Positions 16,769 through 25,609 of a stretch of DNA of 64,000 nt are shown here, piece by piece. The notes beneath the pieces are model-generated. The model worked only from the letters and a program-made list of their open reading frames with translations. It was not told the origin of the DNA and did not search any database. The stretch is from Mesorhizobium huakuii (GTDB lineage Bacteria > Pseudomonadota > Alphaproteobacteria > Rhizobiales > Rhizobiaceae), in the NCBI RefSeq assembly GCF_014189455.1, contig NZ_CP050297.1, positions 1-64,000 of the forward strand, given 5' to 3'. The translations under genes were made by a program, and so were the position numbers. Numbering within the stretch: position 1 is the first letter of the stretch; each line of letters opens with the position of its first letter.

Positions 16769-19153
16769 GCTCGTCCTCCCATCCGCAGAAGTACGGCAGC
16801 CACATCTGCGGCTCGTCGCCGAAGGTCTCCCGGAGCCGTGCGCATTCCTTGCTGTTGGCTTCGTTCGAGGACAGGACCTTGATGAGATCGGGCATCGCCG
16901 ACAAATCGAGCTTGGCGACGACCGAGTCGCTGTCGTGCTTGACGAGGAAGGTGCGTGTTTCCTTCGCGGTTCGGCGCACGAACTCGAATTCCTTGGCTGT
17001 CAGCGAGAAGCGCTCCATGTAGGAGTCCTTGCTCGCCTTGGGGTTGGGGAAGAAAATATTGGTCTTCGTTTGCTCGATCAGCGACGACGAGATGGAGGAA
17101 CTGACGACGTCTTCCGCTGTCTGCGTGCCGAAGCCGACGACGCCGTTGCGGCGACGAATGGTCTTCAGCGTCTCATTGATGAAGGCGGCGAAAACCTCGT
17201 CGTCCAGCAGCTTCCAACCTTCATCGAGAAAAAGCATGATCGGCGAGCCGTCGATGACGTCTTCAAGACGATGGAAGATGTAGAGCAACGCCGCCGAGCG
17301 CAGCTTTCGGTCGCCCAGGATCCTGGTCATGTCGAACCCGACAACGGGTTTCGAGAAATCAACCAGATCGACGGGATTGTTGAAAAGCCAGCCCTTGTCC
17401 TTTGGGTCGAGCCAGGGTTGTATGCGCGCCGCCAGATCATTCATGCCAGGCATGAGCGAGCCGCGCAGCACTTCCGGGAGCAGGTCGAAGGTCCGCTGTT
17501 GGCGCGGGATCTTATAGACCATGTCGACGGCGGCGTTGATGACACGCATCTCCGCCACGTCGAGCACGCCGCCTTCCGGCGTCAGAATGTAGATGAGCAG
17601 ATCTTCCAGGAAAGAACGGTTTTCCGCCGTATCCTCAAGCTGCAATGGCGCGAACCCGGTCGGCTGAGAGGGTTCCATCACCTCGTAGCGACCGCCGAGC
17701 GCCCGAACGAAAATTTCAGCGCCGCGCATGTAGTCGAAATAAACGCATCGTGGCCGAGGCATGATGCGCATCGCCTGCGCCATCAGGAACGACAGCACCA
17801 CAGTCTTGCCCGAGCCGGTGGGGCCAAACACCGTGAAGTGCCCGACATCGTGAACGTGGAAATTGAAATAGTATGCCGTTTGGCTGGTCGTTTCGAGCAA
17901 AGCGATGGGCCGTTTCCAATGCAGCCGCTCACGTTGGCCGGACGGGAAATTGTGTCCTGAAAAAGGCCGGCGAAATTTAGGGACGAGATCAAAGCACGTC
18001 GCGCGATGTAGCTGAAATTTCCCGGCAACTGCGCCCAGAAGGCCAGTTCCGTGTTCAGAGTCTCGCGTACCGGCACGATCGACATGCGCGAAAGCTCGGC
18101 CGTGATGTCGGATAGCGCACGGTTGAGGCCATTCATGTCCGGCGCCAATGCCATGACGCTCATGTGATGTTGTCCGAAGACGACTTCGCCACCGGCCAGC
18201 TTGTCGGCGCCATCATGGACGGACTCCTCGACCGTCGTGCCCGCCTCGTCGGAACCCTCAACCTGGTTGGCGATGGTGTTGATCCTGCGCATCGCCGTTA
18301 CACGGTCTTCGATCGCGAAACTTTGAGTCAGAATAAACTCATGCGGCAGGCGCAACAGACCGTCCAATGAGCCCGGCGCGGTGAACGGCGGGTATTCCTT
18401 GATTGACACCATGGCGCCGAGCTTGGCTTGGTCCGGACCGCGAAGTTCCAGCGCGGACTTGCCGAAAAACAGCTGCCGCGTCGCCAGCACATCGCCAAGG
18501 CTCATGCGCGGCAAAGGCATTTCCAGGTCGACGCCGCCGGCGAGGATCTTCGCCAAAAAATCCGCGGGCTCGGAAAAGAAGCTGTCGCGGCGCTTCACGA
18601 CACCGAGAAGGCGCCCCCCATAAGCGGTGAAATCCTTGACCATCCCGTCAAGGATGTCATGCAGTTCGGCAATCGCCTCTTCGCGGGTTTCTTCGCCTGC
18701 GGTACTGATGCGGAATGCGTTGAGCGCCTTGTCCACCCAGCCGACCCGGCCGACCATGGGGCGCCGTATAACCGTCAGATACGCCTCGTTGACGAAAAGG
18801 TTTTTCGACCCAAGCTCATCCATGTAGCGGGCGTCGAGCTCGGCCACGAAAGGATTGTCAAAGTCGCCTTCGATCTCCGGTGTCACATGGCGGCGAATGA
18901 TCGTTGTGTAGACCGCAAAGCGAGAGGTCGAGAGATTGCGGAACGTGGTGTTGCGGTTGAACATGCGGCTGTTCAACTCGGCCTGGTCCATCGTCTGGAA
19001 CGGCAGGCCGCTGAGCTGGATGGCGCCGACCAGAAAGCCGCTCTTCGTCACGATCAGATTGTCATCGACATGGCGAAGGTAGGGGATGTGCATCGCCGCG
19101 GGCTTTTCGCGGCGGCGCTCACGGCCAAATTTCAGGTCGGCATCGAGGTTCAC
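16752..19153 (-). CDS. virB4: VirB4 ATPase, frameshifted
   Basis: The start is taken as GTG 19153, which overlaps the virB3 stop (GTGA), has AGGAG upstream and gives MNLDADLKFGRERRREKPAAMHIPYLRH. Residues 1-400 are the CagE/VirB4 N-terminal domain. The ATPase part has Walker A FGPTGSGKTVVL near residue 443 and Walker B SPIMLFLDEGWKLLDDEVF. Near 17951-17956 one base is missing: ALISSLNFAGLFQD is followed in another frame by NFPSGQRERLHWKRPIALLETTSQTAYYFNFH. The 5' part reads on to 17783 out of frame; the 3' part reads from about 17960 to 16752. VirB4 powers pilus assembly and substrate transfer, so a real lesion would disable the apparatus. Confidence 0.88.
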
Positions 19154-19442
19154 GGCGAATAGCTCCTCGCGCCCCAAAAAGTAATGTTCGCCACCGCTCC
19201 GCGTTTGGAGATGCGCCGCTCGAAAATATGAAATATGTAGGGGTCGCGCTGGCACAGATAGGCGCTGACCAGATGCACCACGCCGAACACGCCGAGACCG
19301 AGCATGAAGCTGCTTGTGGCGATAAAACCGATCACCGCCAGGATGCCGTTCAGCGCGAAAACCTCGTAGCGCACCCCCATTTCATCGGGGGGCGTGTCAG
19401 TGGCAGGCTGACCGGCTCGACATAGACTTCCTCGTCATCCAT
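19150..19442 (-). CDS. virB3: VirB3, inner-membrane protein, frameshifted near its start
   Basis: The family normally begins with a short hydrophilic lead, then a conserved LPLTRPPMKWGVRYEV and two membrane segments. Here ATG 19442 gives MDDEEVYVEPVSLPLTRPPMKWG, and the frame is then lost in a run of five Gs (complement 19374-19378). An added G would continue directly into VRYEVFALNGILAVIGFIATSSFMLGLGVFGVVHLVSAYLCQRDPYIFHIFERRISKRG, ending at 19150. As it stands, an internal ATG at 19380 gives 76 codons. VirB3 works with VirB4 at the inner membrane. Confidence 0.82.
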
Positions 19443-19445
19443 GTC

Positions 19446-19760
19446 TCAACTGCCTCCCGCGGTCGCGCGAACCGCATCCACCAACTGGGCAGCGCCGAAG
19501 ATCAGAGCGATGCCAATGATGATGGAAAAAGCCATCATCCACGCCAGCCGGCCCGTCATGGCGAGGAAGCCGAGAAAACAGACCGCGATGATGGCGAATG
19601 AGCGCGCTATGTTGCCCTGCAGAACTCCGACGAACCACTCCAGTACGTTTTCGACCGGCGCGGCCGACTGGGCATACGCAGTGGCTGGCGCGAGCGCTAT
19701 TCCGACCACTGAGGCCAAGGCCAGTTTTAGGGCAAACATGCCCGCTTTCCTGTATTCCAC
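19446..19760 (-). CDS. virB2: VirB2, major pilin subunit
   Basis: The 104-residue precursor has a long signal sequence ending ATAYAQSAAP and two hydrophobic helices (about 52-73 IARSFAIIAVCFLGFLAMTG and 77-97 AWMMAFSIIIGIALIFGAAQLV) separated by a short loop, the VirB2/TrbC pilin design. The GTG at 19760 is preceded by AAGGAG at good spacing. An ATG seven codons later is the alternative. Virb3 starts 3 bp downstream. Confidence 0.92.
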   Translation of the reverse strand: MEYRKAGMFALKLALASVVGIALAPATAYAQSAAPVENVLEWFVGVLQGNIARSFAIIAVCFLGFLAMTGRLAWMMAFSIIIGIALIFGAAQLVDAVRATAGGS

Positions 19761-19772
19761 CGTTGGCTCCTT

Positions 19773-20426
19773 TCAGTTGCCGAAATCCATGACATGACCA
19801 TCCTGCCAAGCGTCCTCGTTTGCTGGCGGAGCGTCCGCGAGCATTTCGGATTTGGTCAGGGCGGACTTCTTCACGACACCGCCGAACTTCCAGCGGTTCA
19901 AAATTTTCACGATGTATTCAGCCGTCTCCGGATTCACCGGAATGCCCTGCGCCTTGTAGACGCTGTTGGGCCCGGCGTTGTAAGCCGCAAGCATCAGCAG
20001 CGGATCCTGGAACTCGTCATAGAGTGACTTGAGATAGCGAAGGCCAGCCTGGACATTTGCCTGCGTATCGCAACGGTCCCGCACGCCGAGATCGGCCGCC
20101 GTGGCCGGCATCAGCTGCATGATCCCCAGGGCTCCGGCCTTAGACGGACCCTGACTGGCGCCGAGATCGCTTTCAGCCCATGCAATCGCCTCGGCCAGAT
20201 CGGCGTCGAACCCTTCGTCTTGCGCGATCGAACGCACAAGTTGGGCGACCTCAGCACGATTTCCAGTCCTACACTCCCCCGGCCTTGGCGCCCCGACCGC
20301 GGCAATGGCTTTTGCCGGCGTTGCAAAGGCGACTGCTACGCGGTCTGATGCCAGGTCCCGGCCGGGCGCTTCCAACGGCATCGTAGCGCCACACAGGGTG
20401 AGCAGGAGAGCGAATCGAGTGTTCAT
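19773..20426 (-). CDS. virB1: VirB1, lytic transglycosylase
   Basis: This SLT-family protein of about 217 residues has a signal peptide (MNTRFALLLTLCGATMPLEA). Its transglycosylase domain includes DEGFDADLAEAIAWAESDLGASQGPSKAGALGIMQLMPATAADLG with catalytic Glu in AWAES, followed by GLRYLKSLYDEFQDPLLMLAAYNAGPNSVYKAQGIP. It locally degrades murein so the channel can assemble. ATG 20426 is preferred to an in-frame GTG at 20447, because that GTG lies inside the promoter dyad. It is the first gene of the virB operon and is divergent from the exported protein gene at 20514. Confidence 0.93.
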   Translation of the reverse strand: MNTRFALLLTLCGATMPLEAPGRDLASDRVAVAFATPAKAIAAVGAPRPGECRTGNRAEVAQLVRSIAQDEGFDADLAEAIAWAESDLGASQGPSKAGALGIMQLMPATAADLGVRDRCDTQANVQAGLRYLKSLYDEFQDPLLMLAAYNAGPNSVYKAQGIPVNPETAEYIVKILNRWKFGGVVKKSALTKSEMLADAPPANEDAWQDGHVMDFGN

Positions 20427-20440
20427 ACTGTCGCCAAAAT

Positions 20441-20484
20441 TTAACACTTTACTATGGCTACACGCAGCCCTAGTAAAGTGTCAA
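20441..20484. promoter_or_regulatory. operator-like inverted repeat in the divergent virB1 promoter
   Basis: The left arm TTAACACTTTACTATGGCT (20441-20459) and the right arm AGCCCTAGTAAAGTGTCAA (20466-20484) are reverse complements at 17 of 19 positions, separated by 6 bp. The dyad fills the gap between virB1 and the divergent gene. Each arm opens with a -35-like hexamer (TTAACA reading rightward, TTGACA reading leftward). It is a good candidate for a regulator site controlling both directions. Confidence 0.75.
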
Positions 20485-20513
20485 CACGATATGCGCCGCA
20501 GGGACGGATTTCG

Positions 20514-21116
20514 ATGAAACAGACTGCCCTTTGCACCGTTTTGCTGCTCCAGGGTGCCGTGGCTTATGCTGCCGGCGCCGACGCCCCAAGTGCCTTCGCG
20601 CAGCCGTCGGAGCGCTACCTGCTCCAGTTTGCCAAGCCGGGCGAGAAGGTGTTCGTCTATGAACGCTACGATGGGAAAGGCGCGCTCTTTCAGCGCGACG
20701 CGGCCGCCCTCATCTCGCCGGTCAAGGTGCCGTCGGCGACCGAACGCGTCATCAACGGCGTGCCGTATCGACTGCGCGGCCTTGCGGCCTGCCCAAAACC
20801 GAAGATTACCTACAAAACCCAACAGTGGGACTGCACGCACGCCGCGCAGGACTATGAAGAAGGAATCTACAACGATCGTGCATCCGTCGTGCTTTGCAAA
20901 ACACTTGTGCTGCAAAGCAAGAAGGGTGAACCCGATGCCGTGTCGTGTTTCTCTCTCGTGGGTGCGGGCAGCGCAAACGACCCGTACAACGTCGCCTACG
21001 ACGATGACGAAATGGTCTTTTTCGACATGGCGGCAATCGGACGCAACAAGGACGGCAAGTCCCTGCGCCCCGACCTGGAGCACTCCGCCGAGCTCGGTGG
21101 ACAGTTCCAGGAATGA
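20514..21116 (+). CDS. exported protein of unknown function, T4SS-linked
   Basis: The 200-residue protein starts at ATG 20514 and has a signal peptide (MKQTALCTVLLLQGAVAYAAGA). Four cysteines in the mature part (LAACPKPK, QWDCTHAA, VVLCKTL, AVSCFSL) could form two disulfides, so a periplasmic location is likely. It is transcribed divergently from virB1 across a shared operator-like dyad and overlaps the start of the next gene by 4 bp. I do not recognise the family. A role accessory to the secretion apparatus is inferred only from position. Confidence 0.75.
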   Translation: MKQTALCTVLLLQGAVAYAAGADAPSAFAQPSERYLLQFAKPGEKVFVYERYDGKGALFQRDAAALISPVKVPSATERVINGVPYRLRGLAACPKPKITYKTQQWDCTHAAQDYEEGIYNDRASVVLCKTLVLQSKKGEPDAVSCFSLVGAGSANDPYNVAYDDDEMVFFDMAAIGRNKDGKSLRPDLEHSAELGGQFQE

Positions 21117-21580
21117 AACAGGCGAGCTTTGCAGTGCTGGCCGCATTTTCCATGTGCGCATCGGCACAGGCGCAGGATGCCACCAACTCTAGGGTACCCA
21201 CTCCCGTCGCGGTATCGAAATCGGCTCAACTGCTGACCGGAGATACCTGGCGTGACGGAGATCAGCTTTTCCGCCTCTATGGCGTCCAGTCATGTCTTCG
21301 CGGCACGTCAGCCGAAGAGCCAAATGGGAACAAAATCGATTGCGGGAACACCTCGCTGGCGCATCTGGCAGCCCTGTTCGATAGCGCCGCGGTTTCATGC
21401 CAGCCAATTGGCTACGCCCTAGACAAGGCGGTTTTTGTCGTTTGCGGTGCGCAGCTGAATGGCGAAACAATTGACGTTGGCACCGCGCTCATAGCGACCG
21501 GATACGCGTTTGCCGCAACAACAGCAAAGGGCAAAGCCGTCAATGAGAACTACCTTGTCGCGAAATCAACGCTAAGATGA
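21113..21580 (+). CDS. exported SNase-fold (thermonuclease-like) protein lacking catalytic residues
   Basis: The 155-residue protein has a signal peptide (MKQASFAVLAAFSMCASAQAQ) and the opening strands of a staphylococcal-nuclease fold: GDTWRDGDQLFRLYGVQSCLRG, where active enzymes read GDT...RL.GIDAPE. A second motif, NGETIDVGTALIATGYAF, matches the C-terminal strand/helix of the fold. The D-A-P-E catalytic loop is replaced by Q-S-C-L, so nuclease activity is unlikely. Cysteines may form disulfides. It starts within the last codons of the previous gene (ATGA), implying co-translation. Confidence 0.7.
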   Translation: MKQASFAVLAAFSMCASAQAQDATNSRVPTPVAVSKSAQLLTGDTWRDGDQLFRLYGVQSCLRGTSAEEPNGNKIDCGNTSLAHLAALFDSAAVSCQPIGYALDKAVFVVCGAQLNGETIDVGTALIATGYAFAATTAKGKAVNENYLVAKSTLR

Positions 21581-21656
21581 AACGCACAGGCCTGTGGGGC
21601 ACGACGTTTCAGCATCCTGTGCAACTGCTGCTGAGCCAAGGGTCGGAGAGTCCACA

Positions 21657-21821
21657 ATGAAACACGACGATGAGGCGCACAAATATTACTATCCCGTGGA
21701 AGGACGCACCGACGGCGCCATCGGCGATGCTATCGCATTCATCGCGATCATCTTGGTGCCGGCGGGAATCTACGTGGCCTGGAATACCGTGGCCTCATGG
21801 ATTTCGGCACTCTTCTCCTAG
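21657..21821 (+). CDS. small single-pass membrane protein
   Basis: The 54-residue protein starts at ATG 21657 with GGAGAG upstream. A charged N-terminus (MKHDDEAHKYYYPVEGRTDG) is followed by one hydrophobic helix (AIGDAIAFIAIILVPAGIYVAW) and a short tail. It follows two exported-protein genes on the same strand. The function is unknown. Confidence 0.6.
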   Translation: MKHDDEAHKYYYPVEGRTDGAIGDAIAFIAIILVPAGIYVAWNTVASWISALFS

Positions 21822-22162
21822 GACTGCAGTTTCGTGAAGGAACCGAGCAACGCGCGCAAATCGTCGACGTCAATCTCGCACCAGCCATGAGCCGTCAGCC
21901 GTTGGAAATAAGCAGCCTTCATTTTCATCTCAACGACATCGGCCACCGGCGCAGCGGCCGCGCGCCGGCGCGCGATAGCCTCTTCCGCCATGACCGAATC
22001 CAATCGCCGGCCGATCAGGGTCGCGTCCGGCCCTTCGGCCCCCATCCATCGCTTGCCGAGACGTTCAACGATGGCGACTGCCTGACGATGCGCCGCGAGC
22101 AGAGTCGCGACCGCATCGGCCTCTTCCATCACTCCGTTGTTACAGACAACTTGAATGGGCAT
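21818..22162 (-). CDS. hypothetical cytoplasmic protein
   Basis: The 114-residue, mostly helical protein (MPIQVVCNNGVMEEADAVATLLAAHRQAVAIVERLG...) has no signal peptide or membrane segment. It is convergent with the small membrane protein gene, overlapping by 4 bp at the stops. Its start is divergent from the response regulator across a palindrome-containing gap. I do not recognise a family. Confidence 0.6.
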   Translation of the reverse strand: MPIQVVCNNGVMEEADAVATLLAAHRQAVAIVERLGKRWMGAEGPDATLIGRRLDSVMAEEAIARRRAAAAPVADVVEMKMKAAYFQRLTAHGWCEIDVDDLRALLGSFTKLQS

Positions 22163-22215
22163 CGTCCTGCTCCTGGCGGATATCGGTCAGATACAGATAC
22201 CTGTGGAACAGAGGA

Positions 22216-22243
22216 AAACTAGGGATGGTCCCATCCCTAGTTT
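22216..22243. promoter_or_regulatory. perfect palindrome upstream of the response regulator gene
   Basis: AAACTAGGGAT (22216-22226) and ATCCCTAGTTT (22233-22243) are exact reverse complements around the 6-bp spacer GGTCCC. The site lies between divergent genes, about 60 bp before the response regulator start. No U-tract follows, so an operator is more likely than a terminator. Confidence 0.65.
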
Positions 22244-22302
22244 GAAGCGACCAATTCTGAAATACAGGGCGGGGGGCGGCTGCGTAGAAGGATTGGCTTC
22301 CG

Positions 22303-22932
22303 ATGTTTCGTGCCCTGGTGGTCGAAGACCAGACGCTTATGCGTCTGGCTCTGATGAATGAAGTGCAGGCGAGCTTCGAAAAATGCGTCGTCCTGGGCGC
22401 GGAAACGCTGACGATCGCTACTGCTGAGCTTCAAAACAATCATTTCGATCTGGTCGTCATCGACCCTGGCTTGCCCGGCTTTGATCCCACCTCACAGGGC
22501 GATCGCGTCGCAGTCGTCGATAGGATCATCGAAGCTTCACCCAGTGCAATCCATGTTGTCGTCACCGGTTCCGACAATCGTTGCGAGGCAGATGGTTTCC
22601 GCCGAATCGGCGCCGCCGCATATCTCGGCAAAACCGGCCTTGCGCCCGGCGTATTCAGCGAAGTGCTGGACGATATTTCCACCAAGGGATTTTCCTTGCG
22701 CCTGTCGCGGGCTGTCATGACCAAACCCGATTACCGATTTTCAGCCCTTACACCGCGCGAGCAGGAGGCCATAGACATGATGGCGCACCGCGCACCTGGC
22801 GTGAAACGCACGGAGATATTTTCTCTCATGGCCGATCGCCTCGCCATTGCGCCTGGCTCGGCCGAGAAATACTACAAGCAGGCTCGCGCCAAGCTCATGC
22901 GGCAAGGCCATCGGCTCCCGCGGGGGCTGTGA
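22303..22932 (+). CDS. response regulator with C-terminal HTH
   Basis: The 209-residue protein has a receiver domain (acidic pocket E-D in VVEDQTLMRL, phospho-acceptor Asp in LVVIDPGLPG near residue 54, conserved Lys in AAYLGKTGL). The C-terminal region starts FSALTPREQEAIDMMAHRAPGVKRTEIFSLMADRLAIAPGSAEKYYKQARAKL, which resembles a divergent LuxR/NarL helix-turn-helix. The cognate kinase is probably the gene at 24170, three genes downstream on the same strand. Likely targets are local promoters, but no binding site can be assigned. Confidence 0.82.
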   Translation: MFRALVVEDQTLMRLALMNEVQASFEKCVVLGAETLTIATAELQNNHFDLVVIDPGLPGFDPTSQGDRVAVVDRIIEASPSAIHVVVTGSDNRCEADGFRRIGAAAYLGKTGLAPGVFSEVLDDISTKGFSLRLSRAVMTKPDYRFSALTPREQEAIDMMAHRAPGVKRTEIFSLMADRLAIAPGSAEKYYKQARAKLMRQGHRLPRGL

Positions 22933-22936
22933 GCCA

Positions 22937-23638
22937 ATGGAGCCCATGATCGTCCATGGAATCAAGGTTCCTGTGGCACCACAGGAGGTTTCGCCGGTTA
23001 TCTGGAGAGCCCTTCAAAGCCAGAGCTATGAGGCTAAGGAAGCGAAGTGGATCTTCAGGGCGGTCAAGGCGCGCGATCGCGTACTGGAGCTAGGGTCGGG
23101 TATCGGCATCATCACCGCACTGATCGCTAAAATTCCCGGCGTTCAGGTGTGGGCTTTTGAAGCAAACCCCGCAACGGCGGAGCTAGCGATGCGCGTGATA
23201 GCAGCCAACGATCTCGACAATGTCACATATTCCCAGGGTATCCTCACAGCGGGCCCGCCGCGGTCCTTCACCTTCTACGTTCGCCGCGACCTTTGGATGT
23301 CTTCCACGGACAAAGACCAAGGACCCTACGAGCGCGAACTTTCGATCGTCTCGGCCGACGTCGATCGTTTCATCACCGATCATCGAATAAACGCCCTCGT
23401 CATGGACATTGAAGGTGCTGAGAAAGAACTTCTGCAGGATGCCCAGCTGCCCGGCGTCGAGCGCATCTTTCTTGAGCTGCACGACCATCTCTATGGCCTT
23501 GACGGCATCCGCAACATCACGCTTGCCCTGGCAAAAAAGGGATTTGCCTACGATCCGCGCGGCTCACGAGGACCTTGCGTGCTCTTCGCCAAGAACGATG
23601 GACCCCGCGAATACGAGGATGTGGAAGATGTTGCGTAA
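22937..23638 (+). CDS. FkbM-family SAM-dependent methyltransferase
   Basis: The 233-residue protein starts at ATG 22937, 4 bp after the response regulator stop. The SAM motif I VLELGSGIGIITALIA (about residues 52-67) and acidic motif II FEANPATAELAM are clear. The FkbM block ALVMDIEGAEKELLQDAQLPGVERIFLELHDHLYG supports a small-molecule or glycan O-methyltransferase. The substrate is unknown. Its position inside a two-component gene cluster is unusual and suggests a regulated modification reaction. Confidence 0.8.
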   Translation: MEPMIVHGIKVPVAPQEVSPVIWRALQSQSYEAKEAKWIFRAVKARDRVLELGSGIGIITALIAKIPGVQVWAFEANPATAELAMRVIAANDLDNVTYSQGILTAGPPRSFTFYVRRDLWMSSTDKDQGPYERELSIVSADVDRFITDHRINALVMDIEGAEKELLQDAQLPGVERIFLELHDHLYGLDGIRNITLALAKKGFAYDPRGSRGPCVLFAKNDGPREYEDVEDVA

Positions 23639-24173
23639 TGCTCTCGCCGTCATATTTGCCGTGGCCCTTCCGCTCGCCAGCGCCGCCGAGGAAATTCCGC
23701 TCGATCCCAACGAACTGTCGGTTCAAGACGCCAGCGGCAAGACCATCGCGGTCTTTTCGGTGAAGCAGCTGCGGGCAGAGTTTCCGCAACAGACCTATGA
23801 CACGCGTACACCCTGGACGAGCGACAGCGAAAAAATCGATTATCGTGGGCCGCTGCTTGCAAACGTGCTTGCCAAGGCTGGAATCACCGCCGCGCAGGAG
23901 GTGAAAGTTGTCGCCTATGACAACTTCGTTTCCGATATTCGAATGGACGAAATCCGGTCCTATAATCCGATCCTGGCGGTCGAGCGTCGTTGCAACGAGA
24001 ACGACAAGGCCGGCTCGCTTTGCCCCCCGGGCCAGGATTTCCGCCCGATCAGCATGGTAGAGAAAGGCCCCATCTTCATTGTTTGGCCCTTCGACCAGTT
24101 GCCTGCTTCATATGTTCCCGCAAGAAACTCGATCTGGGTGTTTTTCCCAGTCATCCTGCGCGCCACGCAATGA
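23619..24173 (+). CDS. exported molybdopterin-oxidoreductase-fold protein
   Basis: The protein is about 184 residues with a signal peptide (MLRNALAVIFAVALPLASAAEE). Its body resembles the oxidoreductase molybdopterin-binding fold (DYRGPLLANVLAKAGI...VVAYDNFVSDIRMDEI...GPIFIVWPFDQLP). Small stand-alone versions such as this usually lack cofactor ligands and often sit beside sensor kinases, so a ligand-sensing or partner role for the adjacent kinase is a reasonable guess. The start could be ATG 23619 or 23628; both lie within the end of the methyltransferase gene. The stop overlaps the kinase ATG (ATGA). Confidence 0.65.
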   Translation: MWKMLRNALAVIFAVALPLASAAEEIPLDPNELSVQDASGKTIAVFSVKQLRAEFPQQTYDTRTPWTSDSEKIDYRGPLLANVLAKAGITAAQEVKVVAYDNFVSDIRMDEIRSYNPILAVERRCNENDKAGSLCPPGQDFRPISMVEKGPIFIVWPFDQLPASYVPARNSIWVFFPVILRATQ

Positions 24174-25486
24174 AGTTCTTCAACGGCCGTTTGTTCACTG
24201 TTCTGCCGTATCTCGGTATGGCGGCGGCGCTTGGCCTGAGTGCGTGGACATTCATCCAATCGAACTGCTACCGTCAGGAGACGGATGCCATCCTCAATCA
24301 GACTTTCGAGATTCAGTGGCGCGCGGCGCAGATTCGCGAGCGCCTTATAAGGGTGTATGGCTATCTTCGCATTGCCGACCAGTCGGGCAAGCTTGATGCC
24401 GACATCGATCGGCAAATGGCGCTGGTGAGCGTCAACGTCGCGCAGTTGGAAAACTTACCCTATCTGAACCGCTTTTTTCCCGATCATGACGCCGCACTCC
24501 TGGGCGGGATTCGCCAGACCCTCGAACAGAAAATCGCACCCCTTGTGTCGGCGCGCAAAAACTACACTCAGGCTATTGCCGACATGGCCAAGCTGGAACA
24601 GTCAATTTACGAGATCTCCAGCTCCACCGTTGATCACAGCGCCACCTTGCAGCAGACCGCCAGCATCGACATTGCCGCCTCACGCAACTGGTTCATCTTC
24701 GCCATCGCGCTTGGCCTCGGTGCCACCTTCTATCTCGTTATCCATCAGCGCTATGCTCTGGCCAACCGCCGCGACCAGCATATGCGCTCGTTCGCGTCGC
24801 TCTTTGCGCATACGACCCGATCTCGTGTTACAGCCCTGAGGCTGTTCCTTGAGCATTCACAGCCAGATAGGCAGCCGAGCAGCGAGATGCTCGAGGCGGC
24901 GCGCAGCGCCGCAACGGAACTGGAATCGATCACCAATAGTGTGCTCCAAATCGCCTATGCGCCACAAGATTCCAGCACTATGCCGCTCGGCCGACTCCTA
25001 GAAGATATAATGGGAGAGCGCAGCGGTTTGGTGCAAATCCGGATCGATTCCAAAGCGCATTTGCACCCCGTGCCCTCGGCGCCGTTCGGGTTGGTGGTGA
25101 ACGAACTGATCGAAAACGCTCTGGCAGCTTCGTCGGGCGTCAAAGACGCCCGAGTTCTTGTCTCCGCGACGGTCAAGCGACACCCATTCCTCCCGCGCAC
25201 CTATCTAGTGCTTGAAGTGGCCGACAAGGGCTCAGGCATGCCGCCCGCGATCGCTGCAAAAGCAACCAACCCTTTCTTTTCAACGCGAGCCGGGAACCAT
25301 ACTGGCCTTGGCCTGACCGCATGTTCGCAGATGGTCTCGACGCTCAGAGGAAAGCTCATCATCAACAGCGCTCCCGGCGTCGGTACAACCGTAGTGGTCA
25401 GAATCCCGCTGGCCTCCGCCGCAGCTAGTTTTTGGCAATCATTTCGCAAGTACGGGCGAACGAAGGAACACTCGTGGGGCGGCTAG
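24170..25486 (+). CDS. membrane sensor histidine kinase
   Basis: The 438-residue protein has a membrane helix (about 12-28), a helical periplasmic sensor of about 140 residues and a second helix (about 172-192). A His-containing dimerisation helix follows (MRSFASLFAHTTRSRVTALRLFLEHSQ, with His in FAHTTRS as likely phospho-acceptor). The HATPase domain has N box NELIENALAASS, G1 DKGSGMP and G2 GNHTGLGLTACSQMV. It is co-transcribed with the molybdopterin-fold gene and is the obvious partner of the response regulator at 22303. The ATG at 24170 gives the full first membrane helix. Confidence 0.87.
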   Translation: MKFFNGRLFTVLPYLGMAAALGLSAWTFIQSNCYRQETDAILNQTFEIQWRAAQIRERLIRVYGYLRIADQSGKLDADIDRQMALVSVNVAQLENLPYLNRFFPDHDAALLGGIRQTLEQKIAPLVSARKNYTQAIADMAKLEQSIYEISSSTVDHSATLQQTASIDIAASRNWFIFAIALGLGATFYLVIHQRYALANRRDQHMRSFASLFAHTTRSRVTALRLFLEHSQPDRQPSSEMLEAARSAATELESITNSVLQIAYAPQDSSTMPLGRLLEDIMGERSGLVQIRIDSKAHLHPVPSAPFGLVVNELIENALAASSGVKDARVLVSATVKRHPFLPRTYLVLEVADKGSGMPPAIAAKATNPFFSTRAGNHTGLGLTACSQMVSTLRGKLIINSAPGVGTTVVVRIPLASAAASFWQSFRKYGRTKEHSWGG

Positions 25487-25609
25487 GTGTCAGTTCCCCT
25501 CGATCTGGACCCGAAATGCACGGTCTGCGCGAGCACCGTCAGAGCCTGCCAGGTCATTCCGTACTCTCCGCTAGAAGGGTAATGACGCTGGATCCTCGCG
25601 AATGGAAGC

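Noticed and set aside
16710..17960. 416-codon plus-strand frame opposite virB4
   Set aside because: Antisense shadow with no family motifs; virB4 ATPase motifs are on the minus strand.
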